Made by a program: the position numbers and the translations under genes
Source of the DNA: an uncultured Schlesneria sp.
Lineage (GTDB): Bacteria > Planctomycetota > Planctomycetia > Planctomycetales > Planctomycetaceae
DNA length: 64,000 bases
Assembly: GCA_903834925.1 (NCBI GenBank)
Contig: CAILLA010000022.1
Coordinates: 1-64,000 of the forward strand
Reading direction: 5' to 3'
Notes under the pieces: model-generated
Told to the model about the DNA's origin: nothing
The model's input: the letters and a program-made list of their open reading frames with translations, nothing else
Databases searched by the model: none
Part shown: piece after piece, positions 1 through 8,801 of the stretch
Layout: each line of letters opens with the position of its first letter
Numbering within the stretch: the first letter of the stretch is position 1

Positions 1-108
1 CAACTCGTCGCCGATGAAATCAGCGACACAAAACCAATGGACGAGTTTTGGAGAAATCGATCTCAGACCCAGCCTGGGTACCGCACTTACGCAAAGCACG
101 CTATTTAA
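1..108 (+). CDS. C-terminal end of an unknown protein (partial, enters from the left)
   Basis: Frame 1 is open from the first base to a TAA at 106-108, giving 35 residues ending in the peptide YRTYAKHAI. The composition (mixed charged, aromatic and polar residues, no low complexity) looks like a protein tail, but nothing identifies a family. The gene would start left of the window. An alternative is a chance open frame, because 108 bases is too short to judge. No function is proposed. Confidence 0.35.
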   Translation, partial: QLVADEISDTKPMDEFWRNRSQTQPGYRTYAKHAI

Positions 109-148
109 CACTCAGGATTCGCAATCAGTGTCGTTCACTCCAATTGGG

Positions 149-529
149 CTAGTCCTTTTGCTTCACACCTTCGCGGCTTTCTGCGCTGTAAAACACGTTG
201 GATCGCAGTACGTACTTGGAGCCGGAAATGACGGCTGCTCCCTCGTGCCATCTTTCATGGCGAAAGAGTAACGCCGTGCCGGTGGCTGGAGATACAATAA
301 ATTTTTTGTGTTTGAGCTTTCCATTTGCATCATAAGATTCGCGGAATCGAGTTGCGCCGCCTTCGCAATCGTCGTTCAGATACACCAAATATGACAGTTT
401 GCTTGTTTGTCCGGCTTCATTTGTTACAGCACCGTCTTTGTGGAACTTAAACTGTTGTCCTGAAACATACCGAAGAATCGTAATTAGGCATTTTTTTATG
501 CCTGGCGCGCTACTCGAAGTCATATACAT
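149..529 (-). pseudogene. 5'-truncated 2-oxoglutarate/Fe(II) oxygenase (prolyl-4-hydroxylase-like), C-terminal core only
   Basis: The 126-residue product carries the second half of a 2OG-Fe(II) dioxygenase fold. It has an HxD iron motif (FHKDG, about residue 30), a DCEGGATRF strand-turn, a distal iron histidine in RWHEG and a 2OG-binding arginine in KYVLRSNVF. In this family roughly 60-100 residues of fold normally precede the HxD motif; here only about 28 do. The reading frame overlaps the 3' end of the macro-domain gene by 20 bp, so there is no room for the missing part. A small palindrome (AGGCAT, six T, ATGCCT at 485-502) sits close to the junction. I infer a remnant left by recombination or deletion. 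It may still be translated through coupling to the upstream gene, but a working enzyme is doubtful. Confidence 0.6.
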
Positions 530-986
530 AGACCGCGACGCCGATATTTACCAAGTGACGCTGGATGAGCGGTTCCACCTCGGACCACTCGCCGCCAGCC
601 AGACCGCACCCGATTCGCGGCATATGGACCGACGCCCCCAACTCCTGCGCCTTGGCACCGACTTGTTGGAGGCACTGGGCCACCGCCTCGTACCGGATGG
701 GCGGCCCGGAACTGCCCCGTTTGATGCCGCGCTGGCCGACCATGTTGGCGACCCAGATGTACGGCTCGACCTGGACGAACTGCACAGCCCCGAGGGCGAA
801 CCCGCCGTCTTTGCCCGCCGAATGCCACTTGCGGTACTCGGCCTCTGGCTCCTCCCACCGCTTGGAGATGGCGAGGACGAACCCTTTGCCCCAACCGCCG
901 ACGTCGTTACAGATATGACAGACGATCTTCACCCCTTTTGCCTGGGGAGAAGTGGCATCACCCTGGATGTATGTGATATCCGACAC
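510..986 (-). CDS. Macro domain protein (Poa1/ALC1-like ADP-ribose binding or hydrolase)
   Basis: The 158-residue protein is a single macro domain. The N-terminus has the ADP-ribose-pocket features ITYIQGDAT and ICNDVGGWGKGF, followed by a C-terminal PRIGCGLAGGEW loop that binds the distal ribose in this family. Relatives remove or bind ADP-ribose derivatives such as ADP-ribose-1''-phosphate or O-acetyl-ADP-ribose, or reverse protein ADP-ribosylation. Which applies here cannot be told from sequence. The start is a GTG at 986, since an in-frame stop lies just upstream. It is probably cytosolic, with no signal peptide. Its stop codon lies inside the 5' end of the truncated oxygenase reading frame downstream, so the two may be co-transcribed. 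A 205-codon frame on the opposite strand is a shadow. Confidence 0.75.
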   Translation of the reverse strand: MSDITYIQGDATSPQAKGVKIVCHICNDVGGWGKGFVLAISKRWEEPEAEYRKWHSAGKDGGFALGAVQFVQVEPYIWVANMVGQRGIKRGSSGPPIRYEAVAQCLQQVGAKAQELGASVHMPRIGCGLAGGEWSEVEPLIQRHLVNIGVAVYVYDFE

Positions 987-1098
987 TCGCGTCGCCTTCG
1001 GTCATCGACCATTTGATTTGCTGCCTTTTCTTGCACCATTTGGTAAGAAAAGCCATAAACCATAAAGTAGAATGTTACCTTCTGTTTCGCCCGTACGG

Positions 1099-1338
1099 TC
1101 ACCCACCAGACCTCTTCGGTGTTGATTTTCCGCGTTGTGCGAAATCGAAGATCGCTCCAATTGCTGCACCTGATGCGACACACAGAGCCAAGCTTTGACC
1201 CATGTTCCCCGATGACGCTCCGAACGCGGCTCCAAATGCCGCACCAAGCGCTACGCCGACCCCCGTGCCGTTTCCGGACGAGTTACACAGCGGTCTCTCG
1301 CTCGCCGTTTGTTTTTCAATACTCATTTTCAATCTCAT
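1099..1338 (-). CDS. Small glycine-zipper membrane protein
   Basis: The 79-residue product contains a run of Gly/Ala-rich small-xxx-small repeats (GVALGAAFGAAFGA, then SGAAIGAIFD) separated by a polar GNMGQ turn. This is the pattern of glycine-zipper hairpins that pack in membranes. Small orphan proteins of this kind occur widely in bacteria, but their roles are unknown. ATG codons at 1338 and 1326 are both possible starts. It lies upstream of and codirectional with the macro-domain gene, 112 bp away. That spacer contains no convincing coding sequence. Confidence 0.6.
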   Translation of the reverse strand: MRLKMSIEKQTASERPLCNSSGNGTGVGVALGAAFGAAFGASSGNMGQSLALCVASGAAIGAIFDFAQRGKSTPKRSGG

Positions 1339-2265
1339 AAAAAAAGAATAAACCAGTATGCCGTGCCCCGAACCAAACGCGTAAGGTTTGTCTATTGTGC
1401 CTTCGCCATATTACGTTTCAGACAACGCGGGACTGTGCGTCTCGCTTGGACCAAATTAATGCTTTTCATCACCTCGTGGAACAGTCTTCCTTTTCAGCCT
1501 CCCTGTCTGGAAACTCGCGGACGGAACGATATGCTCGCCAAGCGAACGGCGACACGGCACCGCCCAAGGACGACCAGAGGAGCAATTCCCGTGAAGGCCA
1601 CTGCCCGATCACCGCGAACGGAATCACGACAATTGCAAACGTAGCGATCGAGTTTGCGACCGCCTGGGCCAACAGATAGAAAAACTTCGTTCGAATTGCA
1701 GCCCCCTTTTTTCATATCAACGCGGAACTCCTGACAGCGCCCATTATTCAATTTGTCGGCCTTCAATAATTCGCTTCGTCAGGCAATTTTGAATTTGGAA
1801 CTCCCGCCCCCCTCCCTTCAAAACAGACCGTACCTACGTGACGCGACCGTTCATGCATCGAGTTAACGACAATCACAACGGGTCTTTTTGAATAGTAACG
1901 TCGTCGAACTTGTTTCGGATCACTCGATGGGATTATTTTTGAATACGTGAAAAGTAAAACGACCTATCGTCCTTCCCATGCCGGTCTACGGCAGTCGCTT
2001 GAGGGACTTCGAGGACGCCGCTTTCTTGTCGAAAACGCAGTGTCCCCCGAATCGCCGTCTGTGTTAAATGCCTTGTTTAATTTGAAAAGTAGAATGTCCC
2101 CTTTTTTCAATTCGATCGTGTATCGCTGCGACAACCTCTGGTCATGACGGCCTGGTTTGTCCGGATGGTGGTCGAACTCTATTATGTGAACGGTGTGAAG
2201 CTACTGAACGGGTTGAGAGCGTCGTTCAGCCTCGGCGACTACGCGGTTTCGAATTTCCCTCCACG
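1339..2265. other. Gene-poor stretch, possibly eroded
   Basis: About 930 bp without a gene I can defend. On the minus strand, 1469-1672 encodes a 67-residue hydrophobic peptide (IATFAIVVIPFAVIG, then WSSLGGAVSPFAW) that looks like one or two membrane helices. Its only starts are TTG or internal, with an in-frame stop close upstream, so it may be a fragment of a lost membrane gene. A 12-bp word, AAAGTAGAATGT, occurs at 2086-2097 and also at 1064-1075, in direct orientation. It is too short to define an element. No tRNA or clear promoter was seen. Confidence 0.3.
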
Positions 2266-2283
2266 ATGTTTGTGAGCATTTTT

Positions 2284-3105
2284 ATGAAACTCGGTCTGAT
2301 CAATTCGGCGTGGGCTCAAGCGGGACGTGAGACGGCCTGGGGCATCGAACAAACGAAAAAACTTGGATTCGATACGATCGATATTTTTGCTGATCCGCTC
2401 GACATAGATGTCCGTGAACGTCAGTTGATTCGACGGGAATGTGACCGAGTTGGCTTGCCGATTGTTTCGCTGTGTTGCGTAGCGACAGGACTGATCGACT
2501 TCAATCCGAGCGTGCAACGATTTCATGTTGACCGAGTCGCACAGTACCTGGATCTCGCCTATGAGTTCTCGGCGAATAATGTGTTGCTTGTGCTGGGGGA
2601 ATACATATGGAATCGCGAAGTGATCAGACCGGAAGACCAGTGGGGATTCGCCGTTGAGAACTGTCAGCGGTTGGGTGACTACGCTGCGGAACTGGGATTA
2701 AAAATTGCCCTCGAACTGGAGCCGTTCCCGCTTTCACTGTTAAACAACGTGGACAACATGGTGCGGTTCATCGACGATGTAGACCACGAAGCGGTGCGAG
2801 CCAATATCGATGTGTCACACCTTGTGCTGGCGAATGTTCCTGCCGAGGAAATTCGTAAGCTCGGCGGAAAGGCGATTCACGTTCATATTTCCGATTGCGA
2901 TGGCAAAGTTCACGGTGATCTTCCGCCCGGTCGTGGTGTGGTCCAGTTTGATCCTTATTTGCAGGAAATTGCGAAGCTTGGCATCGACGGGTCGATTTCG
3001 ATCGAACTGGAATACAGCCCGGAACCGGACCAGATTGAAGCGTGGGTTGCCGAAGCGTTTCGTGAAACGCAAAAGTTAATGCAGAAGAATGGACTGTTCA
3101 GTTAA
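2284..3105 (+). CDS. Sugar phosphate isomerase/epimerase-family TIM barrel
   Basis: About 273 residues of the xylose isomerase-like TIM-barrel family (AP endonuclease 2 superfamily), which includes D-tagatose 3-epimerases and inosose dehydratase relatives. Metal-ligand-type residues are visible in order: ALELEPFP (Glu, mid-protein), NIDVSHL (Asp/His), IHVHISDCDGKVHGDLPPGRG (His/Asp, written here as two adjoining motifs of the same loop) and SIELEY (Glu near the C-terminus). The ATG at 2284 gives the usual MKLGLI beginning; a further ATG at 2266 adds six residues of little character. No signal peptide, so the protein is cytosolic. It stands alone. The substrate cannot be predicted, though planctomycetes carry many paralogues serving carbohydrate catabolism. 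Confidence 0.8.
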   Translation: MKLGLINSAWAQAGRETAWGIEQTKKLGFDTIDIFADPLDIDVRERQLIRRECDRVGLPIVSLCCVATGLIDFNPSVQRFHVDRVAQYLDLAYEFSANNVLLVLGEYIWNREVIRPEDQWGFAVENCQRLGDYAAELGLKIALELEPFPLSLLNNVDNMVRFIDDVDHEAVRANIDVSHLVLANVPAEEIRKLGGKAIHVHISDCDGKVHGDLPPGRGVVQFDPYLQEIAKLGIDGSISIELEYSPEPDQIEAWVAEAFRETQKLMQKNGLFS

Positions 3106-3146
3106 TTGGGTCTATGTTTCTCGCAATTGTTAAATGACGAATTCGA

Positions 3147-3241
3147 GTGCCACTGCTTGACCGCCTTCGGTCAAGCAGTGTTCTTGAGTGCTCTTCGAAA
3201 GAGTGCGAAGGCACTGCGTCAAGACTCCGATGCAGTGGCAC
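3147..3241. repeat. Structured intergenic repeat, copy A
   Basis: Bounded by perfect 10-bp inverted ends, GTGCCACTGC (3147-3156) and GCAGTGGCAC (3232-3241). Inside, 3151-3180 forms a perfect 13-bp hairpin with a 4-base loop, followed by a second stem (TCTTGA...TCAAGA, about 3182-3225) with a short CTCTT/AAGAG hairpin inside it. It lies in the 170-bp gap between two convergent genes. The layout matches copies B and C while the stem sequences differ, so pairing rather than sequence seems to be conserved. Confidence 0.7.
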
Positions 3242-3277
3242 AAAACGTGAATTTTCCACGTCGAAAAGGCGATCAGC

Positions 3278-3622
3278 CTACGAACCCACAACTTCTTCTT
3301 TGCCCGTAAAGACAAGCTCAGTCGCTTCTTCTTCATCGGGAATCGATGCATTGATCCCTTGTCGTCCCAACGGCGTTAACTGGTAGCGGATTCCGCCGTC
3401 GCGGCCGGCCAGATCGAATTTGAGAAATCCGAATGCGATGAGTTTTCCGTGGATTCCTGACAATTCAGTCACGGGGATGTCGCCCGCTTGGTGGACTCGT
3501 GGAGTCCATCCGTCAAATTCTTTTGACTGATTACGTTCCTGCTGGTGAAGACGCAGGTAGACGTTCAGAAGGGTTGCCCAATTGGGGTTACGCCGCAACT
3601 GTTCGAGTTCAAATTCATCCAT
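3278..3622 (-). CDS. Hypothetical protein with winged-helix-like C-terminal half
   Basis: From the ATG at 3622 the product has 114 residues (MDEFELEQLRRNP...). The C-terminal half, with HGKLIAFGFLKF followed by GIRYQLTPLGRQGI, has the helix-then-beta-wing character of a small winged-helix domain, and ends in an acidic tail. No catalytic motif or membrane segment is seen. The longer open frame reaches 3706 but its extra N-terminus looks unlike protein. It could be a DNA-binding or protein-interaction module. It is convergent with the sugar-isomerase gene, with repeat copy A between them. No function is assigned. Confidence 0.6.
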   Translation of the reverse strand: MDEFELEQLRRNPNWATLLNVYLRLHQQERNQSKEFDGWTPRVHQAGDIPVTELSGIHGKLIAFGFLKFDLAGRDGGIRYQLTPLGRQGINASIPDEEEATELVFTGKEEVVGS

Positions 3623-3808
3623 ACCCCATCTATCGACGTCTGTTCGGTGACGGAACAAGCTCTGACAGCGTTCATTGCACGACCTGCTTTTGCGGTACGC
3701 ATTCACAGACTGGTACAGTCACGAACTTCGGAACAACCGGTAAATCTTCCCACTACGGGGGCTGTTTGAAGACACTGGCGGCTCAAAGCGGCCGCCAGTG
3801 GCAGACAG

Positions 3809-6214
3809 TCAAAATCCTGGCGCAACGGCTTCAACCAATTCCACGATCCCCACATCGATATATTGGCCTCCACCCGTTTGCTTGCAGTGGACAGCCAGCG
3901 TGTTGATGCCCGCTTTCAATGCCGCAGCGCTCTCGGGAGTCAGACGGAATGTTTGATAATCCGTCGAAAATCCCGCGGCTTTCGATGCCAGCACGCCGTT
4001 GATGTAAACCTCAGCATCTTCGTCGTGGTGCATGATCAGGCGGATTTTGCCGGTTGGCGTCGACTTTAATTCGAATGTCCGTCGAAGCCAAATGTCGTTC
4101 GACTTCCATTCGGTTCGAACGACAGAGCCGGGTGTCGACTTTTCGCCAAAACCTCCAGGTGCCGATTTCCAGGACGCGGCATCGAAGCCTGGTTTTTCCC
4201 AGCCGTCGACCGGCTTTTCGAGTTTGTAACTCCACGTCTGAGGCTCGGTTTTCGACGTTGGAACCAGAGTCTTTGCATGCCGCGCAGGTTGATGAAGTGC
4301 TTCGTGAACTTCCGCAGCAACAACCTGTGGCACCTTCATGACCTTGCGATCGTATGTCATCAGCCCGTTGACTTCGGTCTCGACGTCCGTGGTTTGCGTA
4401 TATACAGCCGCTGATAGGCCGGGTGAGGCGATCATGGGATGCAATTGCTCAAACAAGTCGACATAAGCAGCAGTCAGCGATTTCTGGTCCGTAAAACTGC
4501 GATAACCCCAGTTTTCCTTGCCTTGCCATGTGTGACCTTCAAGCGGCAAGCCGAGTCCACCAAATTCGCCTAGAACGGCAGCTCGTTGCTCAGTCGGAAC
4601 CGGAGCAAATGGCCCGGGGTAGCGATGGACGTCGATCACGTCGCCCACGGGGAAATCGTTTCCGCCAGATGCGCAATTCACCAATCTTGTTGGATCGTAC
4701 TCTTTGGTCCACTTGGTCACGGCAACGGTATCCGACTGTCCCCAACCTTCGTTGAACGGAACCCACATCACGATACAAGGATGATTTCGACGGGCATCAA
4801 TGATCGACTTCCATTCCCGTCGATAGTCGGCTGCCGATTCTGGCGACCGGACAAATTCTTTGTTGTCAAATTTTCCAAACGGATCCCATTCCGCTGATTG
4901 GTCGCCGCTGGGCATATCCTGCCAGACGATCATTCCCAGCTTATCGCAGTGGTAATACCATCGAGCCGGCTCAACCTTGACGTGTTTACGAATCATGTTG
5001 AAGCCGTAATTCTTCGTCTGCTCGATGTCGAACTTTAGGGCTGCATCAGTCGGAGCCGTATAAAGTCCATCCGGCCAGAACCCCTGATCGAGGGGTCCGA
5101 CTTGAAAAAGGGGCTGGTTATTCAGAAGGATTCGGGTGATCCCTTTTTCGTCTTTCCCAAGCGAGATTTTCCGCAAAGCCGTATACGATTTGACAAGGTC
5201 AGCCATCAGAACAGCAGGCCTGGTTTCGGTTCGAGGTTCATTTGACAACCATTCCTGACCGAAGCCCTGCAGGTCTGCCCCCGGATCGGCGACGAGCGCG
5301 ACATTGACATCGATCAGGTGTGGACGATCGGGCGTCCAGTAATTTATAAAAAAGCACTGACCCTCTTTTTTGAACGTGAAAGTAAATGGCTTATCGAGTT
5401 CCGTGTGCCATGCTTTCCCGGAAAACCCACAGGCTGCGGCCTTGGAATTCACGAAAATGCCAAGCTTCCAACCCGGTTGCGGATTGACGACATCAGCTTT
5501 GATCACAAATTGGGTTTGATCGAAATCGGGTGTAATCGAGACACTGCGAATATAGGTTTTGGGAACAGGCTCAAGCCAAACCGTCTGCCAGATCCCGGTC
5601 GTTGGTGTGTAGAAAATTCCGCCCGGTTTTTGAACCTGTTTTCCTCGACCTTGAAAACCAGCATCGCTTGGATCATAGACAGAAACAATCAATTCGTTCG
5701 CTCCGTCGAGCTTGATCAACGACGAAATATCAAAGCTGAATGGGTCGTAGCCCCCTTGATGTGAACCGAGTTCTTTTCCGTTCAACCAGACGGTGGTCTC
5801 CCAGTCGACGGCACCGAAGTGCAGTAGAGTGTTCTTGTCAGCCCAGGCAGGGTTAATTTTTCCATCCTTCGCTGGAACGGTAAATGTCCGGCGATACCAC
5901 AGCTTGTTGTCCGGGCCGACAAACTTCATGACGCCCGACAATGCCGATTCGACGGGAAACGGGACAAGGATTTTGTCCGCTTCCCATTTTTTCGGCGTTC
6001 CGTTGCCTTTCGGTTGGATGGCGTATTCCCATAGGCCGTTCAGATTCAGCCAGTGATCGCGTACCAGTTGCGGTCGCGGATATTCCGGATGGGCATTTTC
6101 TGGCGAAACTTCGGTAGCCCATTTGGTCATCAACGGAGCCGTTTTTGCCTTCCAATCAGCGGCAAACGAGGGAAGGGAACACAAGCAGATGGCCAATAAA
6201 CAAACGCGATACAT
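3809..6214 (-). CDS. Secreted glycoside hydrolase family 2 protein
   Basis: 801 residues with a signal peptide (MYRVCLLAICLCSLPSFAA). A sugar-binding jelly roll lies at about 45-215 (DHWLNLNGLWEYAI, FGAVDWETTVWLNGKELGSH), an immunoglobulin-like domain at about 220-345, and a TIM barrel at about 350-640. The GH2 acid/base Glu is in VPFNEGWG (about E489) and the likely nucleophile Glu in VLGEFGG (about E550). A further jelly-roll-like module follows at about 655-795 (HHDEDAEVYINGVLA). Family members are beta-galactosidases, beta-glucuronidases or beta-mannosidases acting on exported or imported glycans; the substrate is not readable. It stands alone, divergent from sucC across a 328-bp gap. Confidence 0.88.
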   Translation of the reverse strand: MYRVCLLAICLCSLPSFAADWKAKTAPLMTKWATEVSPENAHPEYPRPQLVRDHWLNLNGLWEYAIQPKGNGTPKKWEADKILVPFPVESALSGVMKFVGPDNKLWYRRTFTVPAKDGKINPAWADKNTLLHFGAVDWETTVWLNGKELGSHQGGYDPFSFDISSLIKLDGANELIVSVYDPSDAGFQGRGKQVQKPGGIFYTPTTGIWQTVWLEPVPKTYIRSVSITPDFDQTQFVIKADVVNPQPGWKLGIFVNSKAAACGFSGKAWHTELDKPFTFTFKKEGQCFFINYWTPDRPHLIDVNVALVADPGADLQGFGQEWLSNEPRTETRPAVLMADLVKSYTALRKISLGKDEKGITRILLNNQPLFQVGPLDQGFWPDGLYTAPTDAALKFDIEQTKNYGFNMIRKHVKVEPARWYYHCDKLGMIVWQDMPSGDQSAEWDPFGKFDNKEFVRSPESAADYRREWKSIIDARRNHPCIVMWVPFNEGWGQSDTVAVTKWTKEYDPTRLVNCASGGNDFPVGDVIDVHRYPGPFAPVPTEQRAAVLGEFGGLGLPLEGHTWQGKENWGYRSFTDQKSLTAAYVDLFEQLHPMIASPGLSAAVYTQTTDVETEVNGLMTYDRKVMKVPQVVAAEVHEALHQPARHAKTLVPTSKTEPQTWSYKLEKPVDGWEKPGFDAASWKSAPGGFGEKSTPGSVVRTEWKSNDIWLRRTFELKSTPTGKIRLIMHHDEDAEVYINGVLASKAAGFSTDYQTFRLTPESAAALKAGINTLAVHCKQTGGGQYIDVGIVELVEAVAPGF

Positions 6215-6542
6215 GGGTGAGCGCTTTCAGGAATACCAGAAGTGAGAGATTCGCCGGGAAGTCGCCGCGAAAATCGAGTTAAATTTAAACTACTCGCCAA
6301 ACGGCATTCCAGCAAGGATGACCGGCGACTGAATCAATCTCGGGTGTCAATGCGGGATCGTCACCGGGAAACAATCCGTCAATCCGGAATTTTAAGGGGA
6401 AATTCGCTGGTTTGATACGGGATCACGTAGACGCTATCGCGCCTTGTGGAACAATCTTCTGCACTGAGTTATCATCCACGGAAACCCCGTCGACTCGCTC
6501 GCTGGCGGGCAGATGTTGGTCGTTGCATCCACAGGACAAATT
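6215..6542. promoter_or_regulatory. Divergent promoter region between GH2 and sucC
   Basis: 328 bp between two divergent starts, so it should hold promoters for both. I see no clean -35/-10 pair or operator palindrome. The sucC frame is open from a TTG at 6513, but the conserved MKIHEY start at 6543 is preferred. Nothing else is visible here. Confidence 0.35.
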
Positions 6543-7730
6543 ATGAAGATTCACGAGTATCAAGCCAAGCAATTACTATCCGCCGCAGGCGTCAAAGTCC
6601 CACGAAATGTGGTGGCGAAGACGGCTGCTGAAGCGGCCGAGGGTTATAAAACGCTTGGGGGTGAAGTTGCCGTCGTCAAATCGCAAATCCATGCCGGGGG
6701 ACGGGGCAAGGGAACGTTCAAGCAACATCCCGAGCAACGCGGTGTGGTTCTGGTTAAATCTGCTGATGCTGCGAAGGATAATGCTGCCCGAATGCTGGGA
6801 AGCACACTCGTCACAATCCAGACCGGCCCTGAAGGCAAGCTGGTCAGCGCGTTGCTGATCGAAGAAGGTCTGAAGATCGCTCGCGAACTTTATCTGGGCG
6901 TTGTAGTCGATCGTGAGTCGGGAGGTCCGATTCTCATAGCGTCAACCGAGGGTGGGATGGACATTGAGGTTGTCGCCCACAAGACGCCTGAAAAAATTCT
7001 ACGTGAGCCATTCGATGTCGAAGCGGGACTCCGGCCGTTCCAAGCTCGTAATATCGCGTATCGACTTGGGTTAGAGGGACCATCAATTCGAGCTGCTGAA
7101 AAGATGCTGGCTCAGCTTTGCAAGTTCTTCATCGATCGCGATTGCAACATGGTTGAAATCAACCCGCTGGTCGTGACTGCCGAGGGCGACCTGGTTGTCG
7201 GTGACGCGAAGGTCTCGTTCGATGACAACGCGATGTTTCGACATCAAGACTTGCTTCCATTTCGAGACCTGTCCGAGGAAGAACCAATGGAAGTTCAAGC
7301 TCAAGCTTCAGGACTCAGCTACGTGAAGCTGGATGGAAACATCGGCTGTCTCGTGAATGGTGCAGGGCTGGCCATGAGCACCATGGACATCATCAAGTAC
7401 CACGGCGGTTTCCCGGCGAATTTCCTGGACGTCGGTGGTGGAGCGAACGTCGATCAGGTTACGGAAGCCTTCCGAATCATTCTGGCCGACCCGAACGTCA
7501 AGGCGGTTCTCGTTAATATCTTCGGCGGTATTATGAAGTGCGACACGATCGTGACCGCCCTGTTGACCGCTTATGACAAGATCGGGATCAAGGTTCCTCT
7601 GGTTGTCCGGTTGGAAGGAACCAATGTTGAACTCGCTCGCAAAATGCTGGCTGAAAGCGGCAAGCCAATTATTGTTGGTACCGACTTGACCGATGCAGCC
7701 CAGAAAGCTGTGAAGTCATTGGGTGCCTGA
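6543..7730 (+). CDS. sucC: Succinyl-CoA synthetase beta subunit (ADP-forming type)
   Basis: 395 residues, the usual length for SucC. The N-terminal ATP-grasp domain begins [12 protein letters not shown] and includes the nucleotide-binding [12 protein letters not shown]. The metal and phosphate residues follow ([20 protein letters not shown]), and the C-terminal ligase domain has [11 protein letters not shown] and [11 protein letters not shown]. With SucD it converts succinyl-CoA plus NDP and phosphate to succinate, CoA and NTP in the TCA cycle, in the cytosol. The start at 6543 matches the family's N-terminus. sucD follows after 116 bp on the same strand, so the two are probably co-transcribed. 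Confidence 0.97.
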   Translation: MKIHEYQAKQLLSAAGVKVPRNVVAKTAAEAAEGYKTLGGEVAVVKSQIHAGGRGKGTFKQHPEQRGVVLVKSADAAKDNAARMLGSTLVTIQTGPEGKLVSALLIEEGLKIARELYLGVVVDRESGGPILIASTEGGMDIEVVAHKTPEKILREPFDVEAGLRPFQARNIAYRLGLEGPSIRAAEKMLAQLCKFFIDRDCNMVEINPLVVTAEGDLVVGDAKVSFDDNAMFRHQDLLPFRDLSEEEPMEVQAQASGLSYVKLDGNIGCLVNGAGLAMSTMDIIKYHGGFPANFLDVGGGANVDQVTEAFRIILADPNVKAVLVNIFGGIMKCDTIVTALLTAYDKIGIKVPLVVRLEGTNVELARKMLAESGKPIIVGTDLTDAAQKAVKSLGA

Positions 7731-7846
7731 CAGCACCTCGCTAAAAAGTGGTGGCGTAAAACAATCGATTTGCCCAGAGATGAAAAAGCGACTCAACCAA
7801 CTCAATACACGTTTTCATTATCCAAATAAGGCCGGCGACAAACACT

Positions 7847-8746
7847 ATGAGCATTCTTGTCGATAAAAATACGAAGATCATTTGTCAGGGAATTACAGGA
7901 AAGTCCGGGCTGTTTCATTCGCAACAGTGCCGGGCCTACGCCAAGGAACATCGACCGGGCGAAGATGTCTTCGTCGGTGGATGTACTCCCGGTAAAGGGG
8001 GAACCGAAATCGATGGGTTTCCCGTGTTCAATACAGTCGAACAAGCGGTGAAAAAGACCGGAGCCAACTGCTCGTTGATCTTCGTTCCGCCTCCGTTTGC
8101 TGCTGACGCGATTCTTGAGGCAGCCGATGCAGGAATCGGTTTGATCGTTTGCATCACAGAAGGGATTCCGGTTCTCGACATGGCACGAGTCAAACGTGCG
8201 ATGGTCAAGAGCAGCAGCCGACTGATTGGGCCGAACTGTCCAGGAATCATCACACCAGGTGTGGCAAAAATCGGGATCATGCCAGGTTACATTCACAAGA
8301 TTGGTTCGGTCGGCTTGATCAGCAAGAGCGGTACACTGACGTACGAAGCATCATGGCAATTGGGAAATATTGGCATGGGGCAGACAACCGCCGTCGGGAT
8401 CGGTGGCGATCCGATTATCGGCACGACGTATATCGAATTGCTCGCGATGTTCCAAGCCGATCCGAAAACGGAATCGATTTTGATGATCGGTGAAATTGGT
8501 GGAAATGCCGAAATCCAAGCGGCAGAATATATCAAGTCTCATGTAACGAAACCGGTGGCCGCATTCATCGCAGGTGCGACTGCACCACCTGGAAAACGGA
8601 TGGGACATGCCGGGGCAATCATCTCGGGGGGGAGCGGGACCGCAGCGGAAAAGCAGGCGGCACTCGAAGCAGCAGGCGTTATCGTGGCCCAAAGCCCAGC
8701 AGATATGGGAACAGCGGTGAAAAAGGCGATCGAAAAGAGGAAATGA
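7847..8746 (+). CDS. sucD: Succinyl-CoA synthetase alpha subunit
   Basis: 299 residues. The CoA-binding Rossmann domain opens with [20 protein letters not shown]. The phosphohistidine loop [10 protein letters not shown] places the active His at about 254, and [12 protein letters not shown] is the conserved ligase-domain motif. It forms the phosphoenzyme subunit partnering SucC. It is followed after 55 bp by an unrelated secreted-protein gene on the same strand, and an imperfect hairpin (about 8760-8787) lies in that gap. The hairpin could weaken read-through, but no T-run follows it. Confidence 0.97.
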   Translation: MSILVDKNTKIICQGITGKSGLFHSQQCRAYAKEHRPGEDVFVGGCTPGKGGTEIDGFPVFNTVEQAVKKTGANCSLIFVPPPFAADAILEAADAGIGLIVCITEGIPVLDMARVKRAMVKSSSRLIGPNCPGIITPGVAKIGIMPGYIHKIGSVGLISKSGTLTYEASWQLGNIGMGQTTAVGIGGDPIIGTTYIELLAMFQADPKTESILMIGEIGGNAEIQAAEYIKSHVTKPVAAFIAGATAPPGKRMGHAGAIISGGSGTAAEKQAALEAAGVIVAQSPADMGTAVKKAIEKRK

Positions 8747-8801
8747 TTACCTCAACTCGGGTAAAAGTGGGGATCAACACCTTTTACGGGAGCAGGGTCA
8801 C

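Noticed and set aside
399-1016. 205-codon open frame on the + strand
   Set aside because: It is antisense to the macro-domain gene, which has clear family motifs. Its composition is Arg/Pro/Asp-rich, typical of a shadow frame.
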